In this document: piece after piece, positions 58,838-64,000 of the stretch
Layout of the letters: each line of letters starts with the position of its first letter
Position numbering within the stretch: position 1 is the stretch's first letter
NCBI RefSeq assembly: GCF_017545445.1
Contig: NZ_JAFWOM010000038.1
Coordinates: 1 to 64,000, forward strand
Direction: 5' to 3'
Length of the DNA stretch: 64,000 nucleotides
DNA from: Fibrobacter sp.
Lineage (GTDB): Bacteria > Fibrobacterota > Fibrobacteria > Fibrobacterales > Fibrobacteraceae
Notes under the pieces: generated by a model
Databases searched by the model: none
What the model was told of the DNA's origin: nothing
Seen by the model: the letters and a program-made list of their open reading frames with translations, nothing else
Made by a program: the position numbers and the translations under genes

Positions 58838-59839
58838 ATGTCTCTTAAACTTATTTCTCGTGGTGCAGCTGCTGTGCTTCTTACAGCAGGAATTGCCTCT
58901 GCTCAATTGTTGAATACGAAAAGTATGGATGTCATCCGCGTCGAAAAGACCGGTATTTCTGCGGGTAAAATTGATAGTCTTGCAACGATGCTCGGCGCTC
59001 AGCAGGCTCCGGGTCAGAAGTTGACGGATGAAATGATGGCTCAACTGCGCTATGCGGTTGTTGATAATTTGGTGGGGCAGGAACTTATCAAGCTCGAAGC
59101 CAAGAAGATGGGCATCAAGGTTTCTGCATCGAAGGTCGATAGCTTGACGACGCTTTTCAAGAAGCAGTTCCCGAGCGAAGAAGCTTTCCAGAAAGAACTC
59201 AAGAAGTCCAACACGACGATGAAGCAGTTCAAGGAAAAAATCGAAGACCAGCTCAAGAGCGAAGTCATCATTGAAAAGAAGGTTCCGTATCCTGATGCTC
59301 CGAGTGAAGAAGATCTCAAGGCTTTCTGGCAGCTCCACAAGAGCGAAGCCGCCATCAACGATACGATTAGCGGTGCTCGCATCTTTATTTCCACTAAGGG
59401 CAAGAGCGCTCAAGAAGTCAGCGATGCCAAGGACATGTTGAAGGGTCTTGCGGCTCAGGTTCGTTCCAAGAAGGCTACATTTGCCCAGCTCGCCGCTATG
59501 TACAGCGATGACAAGGAAGCCAAGAAGACGGGTGGCATCATGAACAAGTTTGTTGCCAAGTCCAAGAGCGCCGCTTTCGCGAAGGCTGTGGGCAAGCTCA
59601 AGGTCGGCGACATTTCCGAAGTTATCGTCGAAAATGATGGCGTTTCTATCTTCATGCTTACCGAAAAGAACGACGGTAAGTTCGAAAGCTACAGACACCA
59701 GATTGATTACATCCTCCGTGTGAAAGTCGAACAGGATCGTCAGAAAAAGCTCAAGGCTTACCTCGACGAACTTGGCAAGACTTACAAGGTCCAGTACCTC
59801 GACAAGAAGTACGAACCGCCTCAGGCAATCGGAAAATAG
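58838..59839 (+). CDS. Periplasmic peptidyl-prolyl isomerase (SurA/PpiC-like)
   Basis: 333 residues. Signal peptide (MSLKLISRGAAAVLLTAGIASA), N-terminal SurA_N-like chaperone region with helical SKVDSLTTLFKKQFPSEEAFQKELKKSNTTMKQFKEKIEDQLKSE, then a parvulin core (ISGARIFISTKGKSAQEVSDAKDMLKGLAAQVRSKKATFAQLAAMYSDDKEAKKTGG..., KLKVGDISEVIVENDGVSIFMLTEK). It should assist outer-membrane protein folding. AAAAGGATAAATA before ATG 58838. A TATATT box lies at 58783-58788. Confidence 0.9.
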   Translation: MSLKLISRGAAAVLLTAGIASAQLLNTKSMDVIRVEKTGISAGKIDSLATMLGAQQAPGQKLTDEMMAQLRYAVVDNLVGQELIKLEAKKMGIKVSASKVDSLTTLFKKQFPSEEAFQKELKKSNTTMKQFKEKIEDQLKSEVIIEKKVPYPDAPSEEDLKAFWQLHKSEAAINDTISGARIFISTKGKSAQEVSDAKDMLKGLAAQVRSKKATFAQLAAMYSDDKEAKKTGGIMNKFVAKSKSAAFAKAVGKLKVGDISEVIVENDGVSIFMLTEKNDGKFESYRHQIDYILRVKVEQDRQKKLKAYLDELGKTYKVQYLDKKYEPPQAIGK

Positions 59840-59965
59840 GTATTAGGTAATAGGGTTTAGGTTTTAGGCCCTATAATCGCGGCACCGCCGCACTGTGTCA
59901 TGCCCGACTTGATCGGGCATCTCCTTTATTTAGCACTAACCACTAACCACCAACCACTGACTACT
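59839..59965. repeat. Composite inverted repeat block K with REP-like palindrome
   Basis: Left arm GTATTAGGTAATAGGGTTTA and GGTTTTAGG; centre with REP-like copy 59896-59923 (GTCATGCCCGA-CTTGA-TCGGGCATC); right arm CACTAACCACTAACCACC, touching the prfB start. Confidence 0.7.
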
Positions 59966-59966
59966 T

Positions 59967-61071
59967 ATGTTCAACACTACACATACCGGGCTTATCGAAT
60001 TGCGTAGCCGCATTGATAAACTCTGGGGGTATCTTTGACTTAGAGACAAAGACCGAAGAACTCTACGTTCTTGAAAAGGATTCCAGCGACCCGAACCTGT
60101 GGAACGATCAGGACAAGGCGCAAGCAATGATGAAAAAGATTGGGAACCTCAAGGGACTTATCGACTCTTGGAAAGAGGTTTCACAAACGTGCGACGACCT
60201 CGCGGAACTTTACGAGATGTCCAAGGACGAGGAATCGGCAGACCTCACGGCGACGCTTGAATCTGACATTGCGGATCTCAGGAACCGCGTGGAAAAGATG
60301 GAATTCAAGAAGATGCTGAACGGGCCGGACGATGCCTGCGCATGCCTTATGTCCATCCATCCGGGTGCCGGCGGCACGGAGTCGCAAGACTGGGCGCTGA
60401 TGCTCTTCCGTATGTACACGCATTTCTTTGAACGCGAAAACATGGACTTCAAGGTGGTGGATTTCCAAGAAGCCGAAGACGCTGGCCTCAAGAGTGCAAC
60501 CATCGAAGTCACTTGCGAAAACGCTTATGGCCTTTTGCGTTCTGAAATTGGCGTTCACCGCTTGGTGCGCATTAGCCCGTTCGATGCCAACGCCCGCCGC
60601 CATACGAGCTTTACGGCAGTTTATCTGTACCCCGAACATGAAGATATCGAGTTTGACCTCGACATGTCCGAAGTTCGCGTCGATACTTACCGCAGTAGCG
60701 GTGCCGGCGGTCAGTACATCAACAAGACGGATTCCGCAGTACGTATGACGCACTTGCCGACAGGCATTATGGCAAGCTGCCAGACGGAACGCAGCCAAAT
60801 CCAGAACCGCGAAACCTGCTATAAAATGCTCAAGACCATGGTTGCGGAACACTACCGCTTGGAAGAAGAAGCGAAGCGCGATGCCCGCATGGCCGAGAAA
60901 AAGAAGGTCGAATGGGGGAGCCAGATCCGCAGTTACGTTTTGCAGCCGTACCAGATGGTAAAGGACCTCCGCACTGGTGTGGAAACGTCGGATACCGCAG
61001 GCGTGCTCGATGGAAAAATCCGCCCGTTCATCGACGCTTATCTGCTAAGCACAAGCGAAGCTGCAAAGTAG
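59967..61071 (+). CDS. prfB: Peptide chain release factor 2 (programmed +1 frameshift)
   Basis: Recognises UGA and UAA stop codons. Translated as 59967-60035, a +1 shift over T60036, then 60037-61071. The first part reads MFNTTHTGLIELRSRIDKLWGYL and stops at UGA. At CUU-UGA-C the ribosome slips to continue DLETKTEELYVLEKD, giving 367 residues. The GGGGG just upstream acts as the internal Shine-Dalgarno. Seen later: ISPFDANARRHTSF (SPF tripeptide for UGA), GAGGQYINKTDSAVR (GGQ). No SD at the first ATG; it lies right after repeat block K. Autoregulated by RF2 level, as in other bacteria. Confidence 0.95.
60019..60040 (+). promoter_or_regulatory. RF2 programmed frameshift site
   Basis: CTCTGGGGGTATCTTTGACTT: SD-like GGGGG three bases before slippery CTT-TGA-C, the conserved RF2 layout. 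Confidence 0.93.
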
Positions 61072-61105
61072 GCGAGCGAACTTTCTCGATAAAATCTATC
61101 AATCG

Positions 61106-61135
61106 ACCTCGGCTTTTTGCCGGGGCCGTTTTTTC
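61106..61135 (+). terminator. Terminator of prfB
   Basis: CCTCGGC-TTTTT-GCCGGGG stem (61107-61113 / 61119-61125; one T-G pair) followed by CCGTTTTTT. Confidence 0.8.
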
Positions 61136-61239
61136 ATGTTGTGATATATCCCACAGAAAAATAAGCTTTTGTAGGTTACTGTTTTTCTAGCAAGCCATTA
61201 AAAGATATATTTATCGTAACATTTTCAAGGAGTAAAATC

Positions 61240-62163
61240 ATGAATTTCAAAAAATTGGCTGTGGGGCTTGCTTTGTCGGCTGCGTTTGGCTTTGTTGCTT
61301 GTGGCGATGACGATGAATCCTCTCCGGTGGGTCCCAGCAATGATCCGGCTGTGTCCAGTTCTTCAGTAAAAGCATCGGGTGAATCCGATAAGAGTTCGGA
61401 CAGCAAGTCTTCTGTAAATAGCTCGGATAGTAAATCTTCTACGAAGAGTTCGGATAGCAAATCTTCGACTAAGAGTTCCGACAGTAAATCTTCTGTTAAG
61501 AGCTCCGATAGTAAAACATCTGCAAAGAGCTCTGATAGCAATGCCTCTGCCAAGAGTTCTGGCAGTGTCACCGGTTTTGACTTCGGTGACCTTGGACAAG
61601 AATGCTCCAAAGAAGGCGACAAAAAAGACGGCCAAATGATGGGGATGACGGTCAAGCTCATTTGCGAAGATGGCGCTTGGTCTGTCGATTCGACTGCCAT
61701 GAAAGAAGGTCTTAAATGCACTTCCGAAGGTGCTACCAAAGATACGACCATGATGGGCATGACCATGACTTTGGTTTGCTCGGGGGGCGAATGGGTTTCT
61801 GACAATTCTTGCCGTAAAGAAGGAGAGACCAAGGAAACGGAATTCATGGGTATGAAAACGACCTTGGTTTGCAAGGATGGCGAGTGGACGTATGATGCGA
61901 CCTCTCAAGCCGAAGATAACAAGTGCGACAAGGAAGGTGACACGAAAGTCGAAAGCGTAATGGGCATTTCAATGCCTTACATTTGTCAGGATGGCGAATG
62001 GACATACGATGCCAAAGCTCAGGCTGAAAGCAACAAGTGCAGCAAGGAAGGCGAAACGAAGACTGAATCGTTTATGGGCTATGAAATGAAATACGTTTGC
62101 ACTGAAGGCGAATGGGTCATGGATGTGTCCGCATTCGGCAGTGGCGACGTCTCAGTTGACTAA
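61240..62163 (+). CDS. Modular Cys-repeat lipoprotein with SDSKSS linker
   Basis: 307 residues. Lipobox GFVAC, acidic GDDDESS, linker of KSSDSKSS repeats (res ~45-108), then five tandem modules of about 38 residues, each with two Cys: ECSKEGDKKDGQMMGMTVKLIC, CTSEGATKDTTMMGMTMTLVC, CRKEGETKETEFMGMKTTLVC, CDKEGDTKVESVMGISMPYIC, CSKEGETKTESFMGYEMKYVC, each followed by xxGEW or DGAW. It resembles the WR/CD modules of the FISUMP lipoprotein at 20656. Function unknown; surface display is inferred. Good AAGGAG ribosome site before ATG 61240. Confidence 0.85.
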   Translation: MNFKKLAVGLALSAAFGFVACGDDDESSPVGPSNDPAVSSSSVKASGESDKSSDSKSSVNSSDSKSSTKSSDSKSSTKSSDSKSSVKSSDSKTSAKSSDSNASAKSSGSVTGFDFGDLGQECSKEGDKKDGQMMGMTVKLICEDGAWSVDSTAMKEGLKCTSEGATKDTTMMGMTMTLVCSGGEWVSDNSCRKEGETKETEFMGMKTTLVCKDGEWTYDATSQAEDNKCDKEGDTKVESVMGISMPYICQDGEWTYDAKAQAESNKCSKEGETKTESFMGYEMKYVCTEGEWVMDVSAFGSGDVSVD

Positions 62164-62184
62164 ACCCTTGATGATATAAAAACA

Positions 62185-62218
62185 AGGAACTCCAGTCAAA
62201 TGGCTGGAGTTCTTTATT
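62185..62218 (+). terminator. Terminator of the modular lipoprotein gene
   Basis: GAACTCCAG (62187-62195) / CTGGAGTTC (62204-62212), then TTTATTAT. Perfect 9-bp stem. Confidence 0.85.
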
Positions 62219-62250
62219 ATATAAGATTGTTGGGTGGCTTGTTTATGAGC

Positions 62251-62455
62251 TCCTGCAAGCCATCGCCCGCGACTCTTGCCTAAGCGTTGCGCTCTTCGAG
62301 CGCAATCTTCGTCGGCTCGGTCATAGAAAAATAGCGTAGCGCAAGCATTTTTCTGCGACGCTCGCCTTGCTACGCGTTGCGCTTTTCAAGCGCAATCTTC
62401 GTCGGCTCGGAAATGGGAACAAACAAGTTTGTTCCCGCTTCTCTCGCCTCCTACG
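62251..62455. repeat. Hairpin-mosaic repeat, second locus
   Basis: GCGTTGCGCTCTTCGAGCGC and its near copy GCGTTGCGCTTTTCAAGCGC (62285- and 62374-), each leading into AATCTTCGTCGGCTCGG; between and after them variable palindromes AGAAAAAT..ATTTTTCT and GGGAACAAAC-AA-GTTTGTTCCC, then GCGACGCTCGCC-like right flanks. Confidence 0.75.
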
Positions 62456-63701
62456 CTTTTATAATCGTGTCCTTGGCGAGAACTACAATGCCGGATTCTG
62501 TGACGTGGAAGAGTTGCTTGTCGCGTTCCAGGTCGTAACCAATCTGGAAACCGGCAGGAATGTGCAAGCCTTTTTCGACAATGGCACGGCGGACTTTAGC
62601 ACCCGGGCCAATCGTCACGTTCGGGAAGAGGATGGATTCTTCGACGAGGGCGTCTTTTTGGATGGTCACGCCCGGCGAAAGGATGCTCTTCACGACCGTA
62701 CCGCCACCGATGATGCAACCGGCAGACACGATGGAATCGACTGCGGCGCCTTGATGTGCATCGTTGTCTCCAGCGAAGAAACGTGCAGGCGGCTGGTTCC
62801 AGTTGAACGTACGGATCGGCCAGTAGTTGTTGTACAAGTCGAACGGCGGATTTTCGGAGCAAAGGTCCATGTTCGCTTCGAAGAATGCATCGAGCGTTCC
62901 CACGTCGCGCCAGTAACCCTTGGTCGAGGCTTTTTCGCCACGCACGATGTTCGTGTTGAAGTCATAGACATAGACTGGGTATTCCTTGTACAAGCGCGGG
63001 ATAATGTGCTTGCCGAAGTCAGTTGCGCCGTCGTTTGCACCCTTCAGGAGTTCGCGCACGAGGAACTTGCTCGTGAAGAGGTAGTTACCCATGCTCGCAA
63101 GGCACCAACCCGGACGGTTCGGCATTTCCTTCGGTTCCTTCGGCTTTTCTTCGAAACCAATCATGCGGTTGTCCGCGTCAATTTCGATAATGCCAAATTC
63201 GCGGGCTTCTTCGACCGGAACCGGAATGGCCGCAATCGTGAGGAGAGCCGCACGGCTCAAGTGGAAATCAATCATCTGGTTGATGTCCATCTTGTAAATG
63301 TGGTCGCCACCGAAAATCGCCACGAGGTCCGGGCGTTCGTCGGTAATCAAGTTGATGTTCTGGAAAATGGCATCGGCTGTACCGCGATACCATTCGTCGC
63401 CGGTGCGCATCTGGGCGGGCACCAAGTCAACGTACTGGTCGAGACTAGCGTTCAAGTTCCAAGCGGCAGAAATGTGCTTGTTCAAGGAATCGCTCTTGAA
63501 CTGCGTCAAGACCTTGATTTTGAAAATGCCGGAATTGATGAAGTTGTTGAGGACGAAGTCAATGATGCGGTATGTTCCGCCAAAGTGGACGGCAGGTTTT
63601 GCTCGGTCGCGGGTGAGGGGCTGCAAGCGGCTCCCTTGTCCGCCGGCCATGATCATGCAAAGGATGTTTTTTTGATGTTCTCTAGAGTAAGACCAGCTCA
63701 T
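62451..63701 (-). CDS. glgC: Glucose-1-phosphate adenylyltransferase
   Basis: Makes ADP-glucose, the donor for glycogen synthesis. 416 residues. Seen: MIMAGGQGSRLQPLTRDRAKPAVHFGGTYRIIDFVLNN (nucleotidyltransferase core with the N-terminal Arg/Lys), DWYRGTADAIFQN-type EWYRGTADAIFQNINLI, FGGDHIYKMD, GFEEKPKEP and a C-terminal left-handed beta-helix (VVKSILSPGVTIQKDALVEESILFPNVTIGPGAKVRRAIVEK). Partner glgB is at 15697. A 35-bp palindrome lies ~260 bases upstream. The usual regulatory Lys/Arg positions are not checked. Confidence 0.95.
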   Translation of the reverse strand: MSWSYSREHQKNILCMIMAGGQGSRLQPLTRDRAKPAVHFGGTYRIIDFVLNNFINSGIFKIKVLTQFKSDSLNKHISAAWNLNASLDQYVDLVPAQMRTGDEWYRGTADAIFQNINLITDERPDLVAIFGGDHIYKMDINQMIDFHLSRAALLTIAAIPVPVEEAREFGIIEIDADNRMIGFEEKPKEPKEMPNRPGWCLASMGNYLFTSKFLVRELLKGANDGATDFGKHIIPRLYKEYPVYVYDFNTNIVRGEKASTKGYWRDVGTLDAFFEANMDLCSENPPFDLYNNYWPIRTFNWNQPPARFFAGDNDAHQGAAVDSIVSAGCIIGGGTVVKSILSPGVTIQKDALVEESILFPNVTIGPGAKVRRAIVEKGLHIPAGFQIGYDLERDKQLFHVTESGIVVLAKDTIIKA

Positions 63702-63965
63702 GGATTTCTCTCTATATATTCATTATTGTACTTTTTGCCCATAATTTACCTTTTTTTTTCTAAAAAATGCAGAAAAAACGATTTTTCGTTAAAAAAAATT
63801 TATTTTAGCACGGTTTTCGTCGGGTTTAACGTGGTTTCCGCAGTTGTTTAGCGCAGCTCTCACAGTTGTTTAGTGCGGCTCTTGCCGAGGCTGGAGTTGA
63901 AACGAGCCGAATCTTGGCTAAGCAAGGGTCGTTTTTGCTAAAAGGGGCCGTTTTTGCTAAAAAAT

Positions 63966-64000
63966 GATACCAAAATGACCAAAAATCGCAATTTGGTATC
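63966..64000. repeat. 35-bp palindromic element, copy 4
   Basis: GATACCAAA (63966-63974) and TTTGGTATC (63992-64000), 17-base spacer, perfect arms. It lies at the window edge, upstream of glgC on the minus strand, so its right-hand context is not visible. Confidence 0.85.

Noticed and set aside
62367..63851. Plus-strand 494-residue open frame across glgC
   Set aside because: Antisense to intact glgC. Its composition (Arg, His, Val-rich) and lack of motifs show it is a shadow.

Overview
The window looks like chromosomal DNA of a Fibrobacter (FCB group), probably close to F. succinogenes. Four lipoproteins carry, or descend from genes carrying, the Fibrobacter succinogenes major paralogous (FISUMP) domain: an N-terminal lipobox, a Ser-rich linker, then the DGQxYxTVKIGxQxWMAENL and CPxGWHLPS motifs. 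A DUF2723 (TMEM260-type) membrane protein, lpx genes, a Wzi-like porin and Bacteroidetes-like -10 boxes (TATATTTG) fit the same assignment. This is inference from families I recognise; no database was searched.

Layout. 1-3.6 kb: FISUMP lipoprotein, a broken small membrane ORF, purN, rnhB (with a palindromic repeat inserted in frame), a GIY-YIG protein, REP-like palindromes and tRNA-Arg(ACG). 3.8-12.2 kb: penicillin-binding protein 1A, a large MFS/acyltransferase/acyl-ACP synthetase fusion, four-part intergenic DNA with new 35-bp palindromes, and an NSS transporter with a tiny MetS-like partner. 12.5-18 kb: small lipoprotein, GGDEF cyclase, galE, glgB. 18.3-22 kb: lipoproteins, including a two-FISUMP-domain gene split by a one-base frameshift. 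22-31 kb: thioesterase, aldehyde dehydrogenase, then gamma-carbonic anhydrase/dagK/lpxD and lpxC/fabZ/NDP-sugar nucleotidyltransferase, trmJ and a FemAB-like acyltransferase. 31-36 kb: cupin, lipoproteins, HTH-zinc-ribbon regulator, SIMPL protein. 36-43.8 kb: ribE-ribBA-ribH-nusB followed by a DUF2723 glycosyltransferase and two GT2 enzymes. 44-49.8 kb: a GT2/Rossmann fusion, then Trm112-like/TPR acidic-repeat protein/pilT. 50-64 kb: DUF4353 lipoprotein, Wzi-like porin, trhP, RNase H with viroplasmin domain, aguA/aguB, a parvulin, prfB with programmed frameshift, a modular Cys lipoprotein and glgC.

How the genes fit together. glgB and glgC serve glycogen synthesis, with galE in nucleotide-sugar supply; lpxD, lpxC and fabZ serve lipid A and fatty-acid synthesis; ribE-ribBA-ribH make riboflavin; aguB and aguA convert agmatine toward putrescine. 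The polyprenyl-phosphate-mannose synthase beside the DUF2723 protein suggests a protein O-mannosylation unit. The many Ser-rich lipoproteins would be plausible surface substrates, but that is speculative.

The intergenic DNA is the least ordinary part. It holds at least four repeat families: (i) 9-17-9 palindromes GATACCAAA-N17-TTTGGTATC; (ii) long inverted blocks built from TTAGTGGTTAG / TAGGAAGTAGG / TTTTAGGTTTTAGG-like units that abut start codons lacking Shine-Dalgarno sequences and intrude into gene ends; (iii) REP-like GTCATCC..GGATC palindromes; (iv) mosaics with conserved flanks around variable perfect hairpins. No CRISPR array, rRNA, prophage or insertion sequence was seen.
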